Positions 1 through 9,186 of a stretch of 64,000 nt of DNA are shown piece by piece. The notes under the pieces were generated by a model, which was not told the origin of the DNA, ran no database searches, and worked only from the letters and a program-made list of their open reading frames with translations. The translations under genes were made by a program, and so were the position numbers. Origin of the DNA: Thalassotalea_H castellviae (GTDB lineage: Bacteria > Pseudomonadota > Gammaproteobacteria > Enterobacterales > Alteromonadaceae); contig NZ_JAVRIF010000004.1 of the NCBI RefSeq assembly GCF_031846185.1, positions 255,253 to 319,252 on the forward strand. The letters run 5' to 3'. Position 1 is the first letter of the stretch. Every line of letters starts with the position of its first letter.

Positions 1-1680
1 TATATTAAAAACACAGAAGGTGGCACACTGCGTGACAAAGAAGTTAATGCACTACGCGTTAACTTTAGCTATGAAGGATGGCAAGATAGTCTGCTTAAAA
101 TAAGTGTTAATTATGAAGATCGTGATATGGATGGTGGAGTCTACCGCTCTATTTGGACACAAGCAGATAGCAGAAAAGTAAGCACCGACCATGGTGATGA
201 TGCTCAAGATACTGCTGAAGTTTTTGCAACTACCATCGACTTTGAACATGATTTTGGTGCAACAACGTTTAGCTCGCAAACCGCCATGAAAAATTACACT
301 TGGACTTACAGTGAAGATGTTGATGGTTCAGTATTACCTTTAAGCTTTTATAAACAAAATGATGATACGGGTTATTTAAGTCAAGAATTTCGACTAACTT
401 CCAATACTGGCTCTGATGTTTTCTGGTTTGTAGGGGCCAATTTCTATCAAGAAAAAATCGATTCTTCATTTGCTAACCAGTATGATGAAGACGCGTTTTG
501 TGCTCAACTTCCTAATTTATCAAGTTGGGAGGCTCCTTTTGCATCTCACCCTAGTCAACCCGCAAATGTATTTGCTGATTGTCATGAATTAGTGGTTTAT
601 GGGTTTGGCGTACCTGAAGAATACGCTCCAACTCCCGGCTCAGGCATGATAGGAAAAGAAGAACAAGTTTCGGCAAAAGGTACATATCGTGGTTATGGTG
701 TTTATGGTGATATTACTTGGTCGATTACCGAGCAAACCAATATTACTTTAGGTGGCCGCTTTTCCTATGACGAAAAAGAATTTGCTTTAAGTTTACCCAC
801 CGAACAAGGGGTTATGGGTAATATGTGGCTTATTGGTGGTCATACTGATGGACAATGGATCAGCGATAGTAAAGATTGGTCACAATTTACTCCTCGTTTA
901 GCCATCAATCATGAACTCACAAATAAAGTTAATATTTATGCAAATTACTCTCAAGGATACAAATCCGGTGGATTTAATACCTTCGCACTTGATATTAAAG
1001 ATCCAACGTGGGAGTTAGGCTTATTGCCAGAAAGTACAGAATTAGCCAGTTATGATCCTGAAACGGTAAACAGCTATGAGTTAGGCATTAAAGGTGATTA
1101 TTTTAATGATCTTGTTAAGTTTAATTTAGCGGCTTATTACTATGATTACGATGATTTACAAGGCACATTTGCAGAAACTGGCGGGATAACTATTAAGAAT
1201 ATTGGTAAGGCTGAAGGCAAAGGCATTGAGTTTGAACTGACCTATTTACCAACCGAAAACATACGATTGTTCCTCGCTTCAGCATTACAAGACTCTGAAG
1301 TGATTGAAGGCACAGATCTTTCGGGTGAATCTATTGCAGGTAAAAAATTAGCAGCGCCAGATGTCACTCTTAGTTTTGTAGGTGGTTATTTTTGGTATCT
1401 AGAAAACGATGTTGATTTAACCTTACAGTTTTCTTACAACTGGCAAACAAAAACTTTTGGCAGTGAATTCCAAGGGGGTAACGATGTGTTAGAGCAAGAC
1501 GCTTATGGTTTAGCAGGTCTTCAATTTGTTGCTACCGGTTTAGATTGGCAAGTATCTACTTACATCAATAATTTAACAGATGAAGTTTATTACTCTGGCG
1601 CATTAATTGATGCTGGGGTAAATAGATTTGGCATTGGTCGTGGTATTAATGGTGGCGTAAAAGTGAAATATAATTTTTAG
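1..1680 (+). CDS. TonB-dependent receptor, C-terminal part (5' end outside window)
   Basis: The reading frame is open from base 1, so the first visible residues (YIKNTEGGTLRDKEV) are the middle of a protein; 559 residues remain. It is an outer-membrane beta-barrel: many alternating aromatic strands, a Cys pair in a probable surface loop (DAFCAQLPN ... FADCHE) and a C-terminal strand ending in Phe (GGVKVKYNF). It is closely similar along its whole visible length to the complete receptor at 15811-18267, which supplies the missing plug and signal peptide by analogy. Relative to that paralogue it lacks an acidic insertion near residue 335. It is followed after about 100 bases by an amidohydrolase on the same strand. 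The substrate is unknown; the setting among polyamine genes suggests a nitrogenous compound, which is inference. Confidence 0.93.
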   Translation, partial: YIKNTEGGTLRDKEVNALRVNFSYEGWQDSLLKISVNYEDRDMDGGVYRSIWTQADSRKVSTDHGDDAQDTAEVFATTIDFEHDFGATTFSSQTAMKNYTWTYSEDVDGSVLPLSFYKQNDDTGYLSQEFRLTSNTGSDVFWFVGANFYQEKIDSSFANQYDEDAFCAQLPNLSSWEAPFASHPSQPANVFADCHELVVYGFGVPEEYAPTPGSGMIGKEEQVSAKGTYRGYGVYGDITWSITEQTNITLGGRFSYDEKEFALSLPTEQGVMGNMWLIGGHTDGQWISDSKDWSQFTPRLAINHELTNKVNIYANYSQGYKSGGFNTFALDIKDPTWELGLLPESTELASYDPETVNSYELGIKGDYFNDLVKFNLAAYYYDYDDLQGTFAETGGITIKNIGKAEGKGIEFELTYLPTENIRLFLASALQDSEVIEGTDLSGESIAGKKLAAPDVTLSFVGGYFWYLENDVDLTLQFSYNWQTKTFGSEFQGGNDVLEQDAYGLAGLQFVATGLDWQVSTYINNLTDEVYYSGALIDAGVNRFGIGRGINGGVKVKYNF

Positions 1681-1705
1681 TTTTACCAACTATTTCCTAT
1701 TGTTA

Positions 1706-1740
1706 AGAGCCTTTTACTTAAATCAGGTAAAGGGTTCTCT
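1706..1740 (+). terminator. Hairpin after the first TonB receptor
   Basis: AGAGCCTTTTAC and GTAAAGGGTTCTCT form a long stem with a small bulge, starting 26 bases after the receptor stop. There is no good T-run behind it, so it may be an attenuating or RNA-stabilising hairpin between the receptor and the amidohydrolase rather than a full terminator. Confidence 0.4.
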
Positions 1741-1784
1741 CAGTATTACCAATATCAATGAATAAAAATACCAAAGAGGTAACT

Positions 1785-3545
1785 ATGAAAAAATTCTCTA
1801 AATTATGTTCACTCATGCTATTCGTTTTTATAACTAGCTGCGCTGAAAAAAACGTTCAAAGTCCAGAACTTAAAGCTGATTTAGTTTTAACTAATGGAAA
1901 GATTTATACCGTGGATGAAACCAAGCCGTGGGCACAAGCCGTTGCCATTAAGGACGATGAAATTGTATATGTTGGGGATAATAAGGGAGTGCAAGCTTGG
2001 ATTACTAGTGAGACGAAACAGCAAGATTTAGCCGGTCAAATGCTATTACCTGGCTTTATCGACTCACATGTTCACCCTGTAATGGGTGGGGCGTATGTTC
2101 GCAGTTTATCACTAGATACTTTTGGTACTCCTGAGCATTGGTATAAGCAAATTAAAGAGTATGCTGCGCAACACCCTGAAGATGAAGTATTATTTGGCTA
2201 TGGCTTTTTAGCCAGTGCTTTTGGCCCAGAAGGACCAACAAGTGCTATGTTAGATAACATTATTGCAGACCGTGCTGTATATCTTATGGATGAAGGCTTT
2301 CACGGTGCGTGGGGTAATACTAAAGCACTTGAATTATTGAAAATTGATAAAAACACCCCAGATCCTGAGCCTGGTTTTAGCTACTACAAGCGTGACGAGC
2401 AAGGTAACCCTACCGGCTACTTTTTAGAAGGAACTGCCACGGCTGCTATTGATCAATTAGGCATCATTAGTGTTGAAAGCGTTGCTTTAGGTACCAGCGA
2501 CGTGATTAAAATTTTGAATAGTTACGGTGTGACTTCCGTTTTTGATGCTGGCGCACTCGATGTTGGAGAAATGCAGGTAGATATTCTTGATAAAATAGTA
2601 GAACAAGGTGATATGACTATACGTATGAAAGCATCACATATGGTTAGTTCTGCTGAAGATTACGACACTGCAATAGAACAAACCCTACATAAGCGAGCCA
2701 TTAGTAAGCGTGAAATGTATCACATCAATATGTTGAAAATTATGAATGATGGTACGATTGAGGGTAAAACGGCAAGTATGTTTGAAGATTACCAAAACGA
2801 ACCAAATAACAAAGGTGAAAATGTTTTTAATCAGCAACAAATGAATTCTCTTATTTCTAGAGCCAGTGCCGAAAACATTGACGTACATATTCATGCCTTA
2901 GGTGAGAGAGCCATTTCCGAAACGCTAAATGCTATTGAATTAGTTCGTAAAGATCCTAAAAGCGCTAATAGCACCAGCCGTTATACTATTTGTCATATTC
3001 AAGTTTTAACAGATTCAGATATTCCACGTTTTGCTGAGCTTGATGTTATTGCACAAAGCACGCCGTTATGGGCATCGTATGATGATTTTGGCAAATCCTT
3101 TGTCAGTGATGATCAATTTAATCGATATTTCCGCTTTAATAGCATCAAAGAAACAGGAGCCAAAATGTCTTTTGGCAGTGACTTTCCTGCATCAGGAGCT
3201 GGCACCTTAGGCATGTCGCCAATTTTTAATATGGAAGTGGGTCATACGCGTCAATCGGCTGAAAATGCCCCTATCCAACCTGGCGAACATGAGCGTTTAG
3301 ATATTGCGACATTAATAAAAGGTTACACGATAGACGGTGCTTATCAATTACATATGGAAGACAGCATAGGTTCAATTACCGTGGGTAAAAAAGCAGACTT
3401 AGTACTATTGGATAAAAACTTGTTCGAGGTTGAAAAATACAATATTCATAATGTCAAAGTATTACAAACAATATTAGGTGGTAAAACGGTGTATCGTGCT
3501 GAGGGTGAAGTTGCTGCAGTTTCAAGTAAACACTCTGCCAATTAA
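1785..3545 (+). CDS. Lipoprotein amidohydrolase, YtcJ-like
   Basis: Metal-dependent amidohydrolase of the YtcJ / amidohydrolase-3 group, 586 residues. The N-terminus is a lipoprotein signal (MKKFSKLCSLMLFVFITSC), so the mature enzyme is probably anchored by Cys19 outside the cytoplasm. Metal-binding signatures are visible: HxH in GFIDSHVHP, HIHALGERA, CHIQVLTDSD and FGSDFPASGAG. The C-terminal KKADLVLLDKNLF is the usual return of the composite beta-sandwich. An in-frame ATG lies 27 bases upstream, but AGAGGT just before 1785 and the signal peptide favour this start. It follows a TonB receptor in the same direction, so the receptor's ligand or a breakdown product may be its substrate. A decayed homologue lies at 20512-20743. 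The exact bond cleaved is unknown. Confidence 0.88.
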   Translation: MKKFSKLCSLMLFVFITSCAEKNVQSPELKADLVLTNGKIYTVDETKPWAQAVAIKDDEIVYVGDNKGVQAWITSETKQQDLAGQMLLPGFIDSHVHPVMGGAYVRSLSLDTFGTPEHWYKQIKEYAAQHPEDEVLFGYGFLASAFGPEGPTSAMLDNIIADRAVYLMDEGFHGAWGNTKALELLKIDKNTPDPEPGFSYYKRDEQGNPTGYFLEGTATAAIDQLGIISVESVALGTSDVIKILNSYGVTSVFDAGALDVGEMQVDILDKIVEQGDMTIRMKASHMVSSAEDYDTAIEQTLHKRAISKREMYHINMLKIMNDGTIEGKTASMFEDYQNEPNNKGENVFNQQQMNSLISRASAENIDVHIHALGERAISETLNAIELVRKDPKSANSTSRYTICHIQVLTDSDIPRFAELDVIAQSTPLWASYDDFGKSFVSDDQFNRYFRFNSIKETGAKMSFGSDFPASGAGTLGMSPIFNMEVGHTRQSAENAPIQPGEHERLDIATLIKGYTIDGAYQLHMEDSIGSITVGKKADLVLLDKNLFEVEKYNIHNVKVLQTILGGKTVYRAEGEVAAVSSKHSAN

Positions 3546-3877
3546 TACCGCTAATCGCTTCTGAGCACAATTATATTGCCTTGCTTTAGGCTTAAGAAAT
3601 ATAACAAGCTAATGCCAAATAAATCAAAGCACACTTTGAATAACAACTAAATTTAAAGTGTGCATGTTACCTGTTGCAAGAAATCCTCATAAAGTAATTA
3701 AGTTACTTCCTTTTTATGACGAATTTGAGAATAACATTCGTTGCAATTTTTAAACGTAATTTAAGTTAATTTACCATTTACCAATTTCCATTTTGAGTAT
3801 ATTATTTTGAACAGGCATTCAAAATATTTTATACCTTGGTGCTTTTGGCTTTAATTTTCTAATTATTAGGTTTAAAT
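3546..3877. other. Intergenic region, 332 bases
   Basis: AT-rich, with no credible coding frame. It holds an inverted repeat (GCACACTTT at about 3629 and AAAGTGTGC ending at 3663, loop about 17) that may close the amidohydrolase transcript. An AT-rich ATTCAAAATATTTTATAC segment at 3817-3834, ahead of the thioesterase gene, loosely resembles the box found at puu-type promoters further right. Confidence 0.5.
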
Positions 3878-4297
3878 ATGTTTTATCAAATAATAAAGCC
3901 GCGTGTCGGTGAAACAGATGCTCTTGGACACATAAATAATACGGTTATTCCTCAGTGGTTCGAAGGAGGAAGAAATCCAATATTTAGGTTATTTAGCCCA
4001 GAATTTAATTTAAACCTCAGCCAATGGGGGTTAACTTTAGCGAAAAGCACTATCGAGTTTCATTTACCCTTATTATTTGATTATGATGTTGAAATAAAAA
4101 CCTATATATCTCGAATTGGTACTAGTTCACTTGATGTTTATCAGGAAGCATGGCAAAACGGGGTGAAACATGTATCAGGAACTGCAGTCATGGTTCATTT
4201 TGATTTTATTACTCGAGAGTCGCGCCCCATATCTAATATGTTTAAACAAAAATTACATATGCACTTTTGTAACTCTATACCTGAAACTTATTATTAA
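3878..4297 (+). CDS. Acyl-CoA thioesterase, 4-hydroxybenzoyl-CoA thioesterase type
   Basis: 139-residue single hotdog-fold protein. The N-terminal VGETDALGHINNTVIPQWFE matches the family's active-site signature (D..GH.NN..Y..WFE), with Asp14 as the likely catalytic acid. Length and layout fit the YbgC/FcbC-like thioesterases that hydrolyse acyl-CoA in the cytoplasm. An AGG lies seven bases before the ATG. It converges on the LysR gene with only six bases between the stops. Its link to the neighbouring amine catabolism is not evident; it might relieve CoA-thioester build-up from the semialdehyde dehydrogenase, which is speculation. Confidence 0.85.
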   Translation: MFYQIIKPRVGETDALGHINNTVIPQWFEGGRNPIFRLFSPEFNLNLSQWGLTLAKSTIEFHLPLLFDYDVEIKTYISRIGTSSLDVYQEAWQNGVKHVSGTAVMVHFDFITRESRPISNMFKQKLHMHFCNSIPETYY

Positions 4298-4303
4298 CAA
4301 AAC

Positions 4304-5236
4304 TCAGCGTTCTTTTTTAGCTTGAGCTAATTCCTCTAAATAAGCCTCTAAAATTAGATGGCTTCGTGCTCCTTTACTCGTAATGACGGAAAAGTTGGTG
4401 CTAAATTTCCTACGATGCGCTTCAATAGCGCGCAATTTATCTCTAGCTACCCAACGTTGTGCAAAGTGAGTGGGTAAAAAGCCAATAAACCGCCCTGTTA
4501 ATATCAAGAATGCGATGCCTTCTCTATCCGTAGAAGTTGCCGTTGCTTTAAGTTTCTTTTGTTGCTGTTTAATCTCAACTGATTGCGGGTAATTTGGAAC
4601 AACCGCATCATATTGGTATAAAGAGTCATCACTTATTTGATACAAGTCTTGTTTAAATAAATGGTGATGCTCGCTACAATAAAGCAATGACTCTTCTTTA
4701 TATAAAGGTAAATAATTAAGTCCTGGAAGAGTTCTAAATTCAGGTACAACACCAATATGTAATTGCCCATTTAAAATGGCTGATTCAATATCATTTGGCG
4801 GCATCATTCGGATATTAATCACAATATCCGGTGCTCGATGTTTTAACGTGCTGAGTGCACGGGTAATGCGCATTTCCGGAATAGTGACCAAATTATCAGT
4901 AATGCCAATATTAAAGTCGCCAACTAACTCAGTATTAATGGCATTAATTTGAGATTTAAATAACTCAAGGCTACTTAACAACTGTAAGGTCGATTGATAA
5001 ACATGCTTCCCATGTTCTGTAATAGAAAATCCAGAACGGCCGCGGTTACACAAACGCATTTGCAATAACGACTCAAGCTCAGAAACTGCCAAACTAATGG
5101 CTGGCCTACTTATATTTAACTCGACTTCTGCGGCAGCAAACCCTCCACACTCAATCACCGTTTTAAACACTTTTAATAATCTAATATGAGAGTCACCTAA
5201 TTGCCTAGGCAGTATGTTTTTATTTGAATTAGACAT
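4304..5236 (-). CDS. LysR-family transcriptional regulator, BauR-like
   Basis: 310 residues. Residues about 15-75 form the LysR winged helix-turn-helix (RLLKVFKTVIECGGFAAAEVELNISRPAISLAVSELE), followed by a periplasmic-binding-protein-like effector domain. It is divergent from the omega-amino-acid aminotransferase that starts 136 bases away, the usual layout for a LysR activator and its target. In Pseudomonas the beta-alanine regulator BauR is a LysR protein beside bauABCD, so control of the adjacent bauA/bauC-like genes is the likely role. The effector (beta-alanine or its semialdehyde) is inferred from context only. Confidence 0.88.
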   Translation of the reverse strand: MSNSNKNILPRQLGDSHIRLLKVFKTVIECGGFAAAEVELNISRPAISLAVSELESLLQMRLCNRGRSGFSITEHGKHVYQSTLQLLSSLELFKSQINAINTELVGDFNIGITDNLVTIPEMRITRALSTLKHRAPDIVINIRMMPPNDIESAILNGQLHIGVVPEFRTLPGLNYLPLYKEESLLYCSEHHHLFKQDLYQISDDSLYQYDAVVPNYPQSVEIKQQQKKLKATATSTDREGIAFLILTGRFIGFLPTHFAQRWVARDKLRAIEAHRRKFSTNFSVITSKGARSHLILEAYLEELAQAKKER

Positions 5237-5371
5237 GATTCAGTTAGCCAATGTATTCTTTCGTGTAATTTTAGGTAAGTAATCACTTAACTAAAGTTTA
5301 AAAAATATGAATTTATTAAACTAACAGTTTGGAGATAATAAAGTCAATGAAGTTCAATCACTGAGATACTT

Positions 5372-6709
5372 ATGACTACTAACATTAATGATATCGGCTT
5401 AAGCCAAGCGCAATTAGACGCACATTGGATGCCATTTACCGGTAACCGTCAATTCAAAAAAGATCCTCGTATTATTGTTAGTGCAAAAGGAAATTATTAT
5501 ACCGACTCACAAGGTCGAAAAATATTTGATGGCTTATCTGGATTATGGACCTGTGGCGCGGGCCATAGTCGTCCTGAAATTACTGAAGCAATTAGCAAAC
5601 AAGCGAAAGAATTAGACTATTCACCTGCTTTTCAGTTTGGTCATAAAAAATCATTTGAATTAGCGCATCGCATTTCGGAATTTATGCCTGAAGGGCTTAA
5701 TCGTGTATTTTTCACTGGCTCAGGCTCAGAGTCAGTTGAAACCGCGTTAAAAATCGCACGTGGTTATTGGCGTAAAAAGGGTATGGCTAGCAAAACACGC
5801 TTTATTGGCCGAGCCAAAGGTTATCACGGTGTGAATTGGGGAGGAATAAGCGTCGGTGGCATTGGTCCTAATCGCACTATTTTTGGACAAGGAATAGATG
5901 CAGTACATTTACCTCATACTATGTTACCTGAAAACAAATTTTCGCAAGGTATGCCTGCTCAGGGCGTGAATTTAGCAGAAGAACTAGAAGAAATGGTGGC
6001 TTTACATGATGCTTCCAATATTGCTGCAGTAATTGTTGAGCCTCTCGCTGGTTCTGCAGGTGTGATTCCACCTCCTGTAGGTTATTTGAAACGCTTACGT
6101 GAGATTTGTGATAAACATAATATTTTATTAATTTTTGATGAGGTTATCACAGCTTTTGGCCGTATGGGTTCAAATACCGGTGCGGAAGAGTTTGGTGTAG
6201 TACCTGACATTATGACCGTAGCAAAACAATTAACTAACGGGGTTATTCCAATGGGCGCTGTAATTTCTAAACAAGAAATTTACGATACCTATATGGAAAC
6301 AGGTGGACCAGATTACATGTTGGAATTACCGCATGGCTATACTTACTCAGCTCATCCTATCGCTTGTGCTGCCGGCTTAGCCTCATTAGATATTCTTGAG
6401 AGTGACAAGTTACCGCAACGCGTAAAAGAAATTTCACCACATTTTCAAGAAATGCTACATAGTTTAAAAGGCAGCAAGCATGTTAGCGATATTCGTAATT
6501 ATGGTTTAGCTGGCGCTTTATCAATTGACGCTGTAGCTGGACAGCCAGCACTTCGTCCCTACGAAATATCAATGAAAATGTGGCAAAAAGGATTCTACGT
6601 TCGTTATGGCGGCGACACCATTCAATTAGGATTACCTTTTACCACCGAGGTTTCTGAAATTAGCAGTTTAATTAATGCCCTTGGCGATTCTTTAAACGAA
6701 ACTAATTAA
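5372..6709 (+). CDS. bauA: Omega-amino acid:pyruvate aminotransferase (beta-alanine transaminase type)
   Basis: 445-residue class-III PLP aminotransferase. Visible features are GSGSESVETALKIAR (phosphate cup), YHG at 151-153, DEV at 256-258 (pyridine-nitrogen Asp) and Lys285 in TVAKQLTNG (Schiff-base lysine). The N-terminal LDAHWMPFTGNRQFKKDPR is characteristic of beta-alanine/omega-amino-acid:pyruvate aminotransferases. Expected reaction: beta-alanine plus pyruvate to malonate semialdehyde plus alanine. A CoA-acylating semialdehyde dehydrogenase follows on the same strand, and a LysR gene is divergent, as in the Pseudomonas bau system. Related amines such as 4-aminobutyrate could also be substrates. 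Confidence 0.87.
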   Translation: MTTNINDIGLSQAQLDAHWMPFTGNRQFKKDPRIIVSAKGNYYTDSQGRKIFDGLSGLWTCGAGHSRPEITEAISKQAKELDYSPAFQFGHKKSFELAHRISEFMPEGLNRVFFTGSGSESVETALKIARGYWRKKGMASKTRFIGRAKGYHGVNWGGISVGGIGPNRTIFGQGIDAVHLPHTMLPENKFSQGMPAQGVNLAEELEEMVALHDASNIAAVIVEPLAGSAGVIPPPVGYLKRLREICDKHNILLIFDEVITAFGRMGSNTGAEEFGVVPDIMTVAKQLTNGVIPMGAVISKQEIYDTYMETGGPDYMLELPHGYTYSAHPIACAAGLASLDILESDKLPQRVKEISPHFQEMLHSLKGSKHVSDIRNYGLAGALSIDAVAGQPALRPYEISMKMWQKGFYVRYGGDTIQLGLPFTTEVSEISSLINALGDSLNETN

Positions 6710-6806
6710 TCAATAAGCTTTAAACAATTAATTGTAAATATTCAATTTAAATATCATTTACTTAATATATTTCAATATGTTAAGAATGTTAACATTAGGA
6801 AAAATC

Positions 6807-8297
6807 ATGACAACAGTAGGCCACTTAATTAACGGTGAAACCATTACCGATAATGCACGTACACAAGATGTTTATAATCCATCAACAGGGAAAGCGACTA
6901 AAAAAGTAGCGCTTGCTTCTGTAGAAACCGTTGAAAAAGCAATTGCTGCTGCGCAAGCTGCATTTCCAGAATGGCGCAACACTCCACCCATTAAACGTGC
7001 GCGAGTGATGTTTCGTTTTAAAGAATTGTTAGAGCAAAATGCCGATCACATTTGCAAACTTATTGGTGAAGAGCATGGCAAGATCAGTCACGATGCTGCC
7101 GGTGAATTGCAACGAGGTATTGAAAATGTAGAATTCGCTTGTGGCGCACCTGAACTATTAAAGGGTGAACACAGTAAAAATGTTGGCCCAAATATTGATT
7201 CTTGGAGTGAGTTTCAACCACTAGGTGTTGTTGCTGGTATAACGCCATTTAATTTCCCTGCTATGGTACCAATGTGGATGTTTCCATTAGCGATCGTTTG
7301 CGGTAACACCTTTATTTTAAAACCATCGGAACGTGATCCAAGTTCTACTCTATATATTGCCCAGCTGTTAAAAGAAGCTGGCTTACCAGATGGAGTAATG
7401 AATGTTGTTAATGGTGATAAAGAATCTGTAGATGTTTTATTAAGTGACGAACGTATAAAAGCGGTTAGCTTTGTTGGTTCAACACCTATTGCTGAACATA
7501 TTTATGCAACTGCAAATGCAAATGGTAAACGTTGTCAAGCACTTGGTGGAGCAAAAAACCATGCGATAGTTATGCCTGATGCTGATATCGATAATGCAGT
7601 TAATCAATTATTGGGCGCGGCTTTTGGATCTTCAGGTGAACGTTGTATGGCGTTATCCGTAGTTGTGGCCGTTGGCGATGAAGCAGCGGATACACTAATT
7701 GCTAAAATGCAAGAAGGCATGAAAGGATTAAGTGTTGGTGCATTTAGTGATCCGAGTAATGATTTCGGCCCTGTGATCACTCAGCAGCATAAAGAAAAAG
7801 TGATTGGCTACATTAATAGTGCTGAAGAACAAGGCGCCAAAATTGTTGTAGATGGTAGAAAGCCTAATGTTGAAGGTTATGAAGATGGTTTCTTTGTCGG
7901 AGCAACATTAATTGATAACGTTACCCAAGAAATGGAAAGCTACAAAGCTGAAATTTTTGGTCCAGTATTACAAGTGATGCGTGCTAAAACCATGGAAGAA
8001 GCAATGAAGCTTATCAACGATCATGAATATGGTAATGGTACATGTATCTTTACACGTGACGGTGAAGCGGCACGTTTCTTCTCTGATAATATTCAAGTGG
8101 GCATGGTGGGTATTAACGTGCCATTGCCTGTGCCTGTTGCATATCATAGTTTTGGTGGATGGAAACGTTCATTATTTGGTGATTTACATGCCTACGGCCC
8201 AGATGGTGTTCGCTTCTATACCAAACGTAAAACTATTACCCAACGTTGGCCGTCAAGTGGTGTACGTGAAGGGATAAGCTTCGCTTTCCCAAGCTAA
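6807..8297 (+). CDS. mmsA: CoA-acylating (methyl)malonate-semialdehyde dehydrogenase
   Basis: 496 residues from the ATG at 6807, which has AGGAAA before it; an in-frame ATG at 6777 lacks a comparable site. It is an aldehyde dehydrogenase of the MMSDH class: catalytic Cys280 in SSGERCMAL, and QALGGAKNHAIV where other aldehyde dehydrogenases carry the general-base Glu, its absence being typical of the CoA-dependent subgroup. The N-terminal VGHLINGE is also typical. It would turn malonate semialdehyde, CoA and NAD+ into acetyl-CoA, CO2 and NADH, the step after the upstream aminotransferase (BauC role). Valine and inositol breakdown use the same enzyme class, but no other genes of those routes are here. 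Confidence 0.9.
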   Translation: MTTVGHLINGETITDNARTQDVYNPSTGKATKKVALASVETVEKAIAAAQAAFPEWRNTPPIKRARVMFRFKELLEQNADHICKLIGEEHGKISHDAAGELQRGIENVEFACGAPELLKGEHSKNVGPNIDSWSEFQPLGVVAGITPFNFPAMVPMWMFPLAIVCGNTFILKPSERDPSSTLYIAQLLKEAGLPDGVMNVVNGDKESVDVLLSDERIKAVSFVGSTPIAEHIYATANANGKRCQALGGAKNHAIVMPDADIDNAVNQLLGAAFGSSGERCMALSVVVAVGDEAADTLIAKMQEGMKGLSVGAFSDPSNDFGPVITQQHKEKVIGYINSAEEQGAKIVVDGRKPNVEGYEDGFFVGATLIDNVTQEMESYKAEIFGPVLQVMRAKTMEEAMKLINDHEYGNGTCIFTRDGEAARFFSDNIQVGMVGINVPLPVPVAYHSFGGWKRSLFGDLHAYGPDGVRFYTKRKTITQRWPSSGVREGISFAFPS

Positions 8298-8324
8298 ATA
8301 AAATACTAAATTATTTGTTCAACG

Positions 8325-8370
8325 TGAAAGTTTCTTATTACTGCTTTTTTCATAGTATATGAAACTTTCA
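8325..8370. repeat. Inverted repeat TGAAAGTTTC / GAAACTTTCA
   Basis: Ten-base arms at 8325-8334 and 8361-8370 flank a 26-base T-rich spacer. The right arm is itself inside an odd palindrome, ATGAAACTTTCAT. It lies 45 bases ahead of the cupin gene, so it could be a terminator stem for mmsA or a two-site operator for the cupin gene. Confidence 0.45.
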
Positions 8371-8414
8371 TGACGAATAAAAAAAATTGCCAAAGAATAA
8401 TGTAAGGGTACTGC

Positions 8415-9137
8415 ATGTCAGAGAAAAAAATAATAAGGTTAAGTCAAACTCCACCAGAGTTTGGTGATACTCCTGACGAATTAGCACCGGAAATGTTCGT
8501 TTCAACATTGCCAATTCAACATAGTCATAGTTATTTTGAAGATGATGAACAAGGCCTATATATTGGCGTTTGGGATACTGATGACATGGTTGAAGCGGCA
8601 AACCCCTATCCTTGTGATGAGTTTATGGTAATCATTGAAGGGTCTGTTGAAATTAAAAATGTACAATCGGGGCTAAGTGAAACTGTCCATGCTGGAGAGA
8701 GCTTTGTCATTCCGAAAGGCTATAATTGTCAGTGGCGCCAACAGGGATATTTACGTAAGTTTTATGTTATTTCTGAACACCCTAATGAAATGATCCCACA
8801 ACAACCTAGTTTATCAGCTATTGCAAAAATAAATTCCAAGACTCAACAAGGCAAAAACTTTTGTTATCAAGATAACAACCAGCGATTTACCGCTGGGCTA
8901 AAGGAAAATTTTATCAGTGAAGTACCGCTAACCTTAAATAGTAATAATACCTTTATTTATCTTAAAAAAGGTAGCGTCACGATAACCGAGTCTGCTGGTA
9001 AGGAACATACCTTTCGTTCGGGAGAGGCATTTTTTATTCCCGCTAATCTAGCTTGCAGTTGGTCTTTTACTGAAAATACTCTGCAACATTATGTTGAAAT
9101 CACCCCTGTAAAAGTTGATCAAAATGAACGTCATTAA
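8415..9137 (+). CDS. Double-cupin domain protein
   Basis: 240 residues with two cupin units. The first (about 55-125) has PYPCDEFMVIIEGSVEIK and GESFVIPKGYNCQW. The second (about 165-235) has FIYLKKGSVTI and GEAFFIPANLACSW. The usual cupin metal histidines are mostly absent, so it may bind a ligand or scaffold rather than catalyse. AAGGG precedes the ATG. Its end lies some 50 bases before the best start of the following aldehyde dehydrogenase, giving an apparent transcription unit of cupin, aldehyde dehydrogenase and FAD oxidoreductase. Cupins of this DUF861-like type often sit beside polyamine oxidation genes. The function is not known. Confidence 0.8.
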   Translation: MSEKKIIRLSQTPPEFGDTPDELAPEMFVSTLPIQHSHSYFEDDEQGLYIGVWDTDDMVEAANPYPCDEFMVIIEGSVEIKNVQSGLSETVHAGESFVIPKGYNCQWRQQGYLRKFYVISEHPNEMIPQQPSLSAIAKINSKTQQGKNFCYQDNNQRFTAGLKENFISEVPLTLNSNNTFIYLKKGSVTITESAGKEHTFRSGEAFFIPANLACSWSFTENTLQHYVEITPVKVDQNERH

Positions 9138-9186
9138 TAATACTACAACATTAAATATTATCGCCCAATTGGCTGAAGGTGGATCT

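Noticed and set aside
3817..3834. AT-rich element before the thioesterase gene as a further PuuR-type box
   Set aside because: The spacing and outer bases differ from the other boxes, and AT-rich DNA gives such matches by chance; not counted.
8023..8277. 84-residue plus-strand frame inside the mmsA gene
   Set aside because: Shifted shadow of a strongly conserved aldehyde dehydrogenase; no ribosome site or domain.
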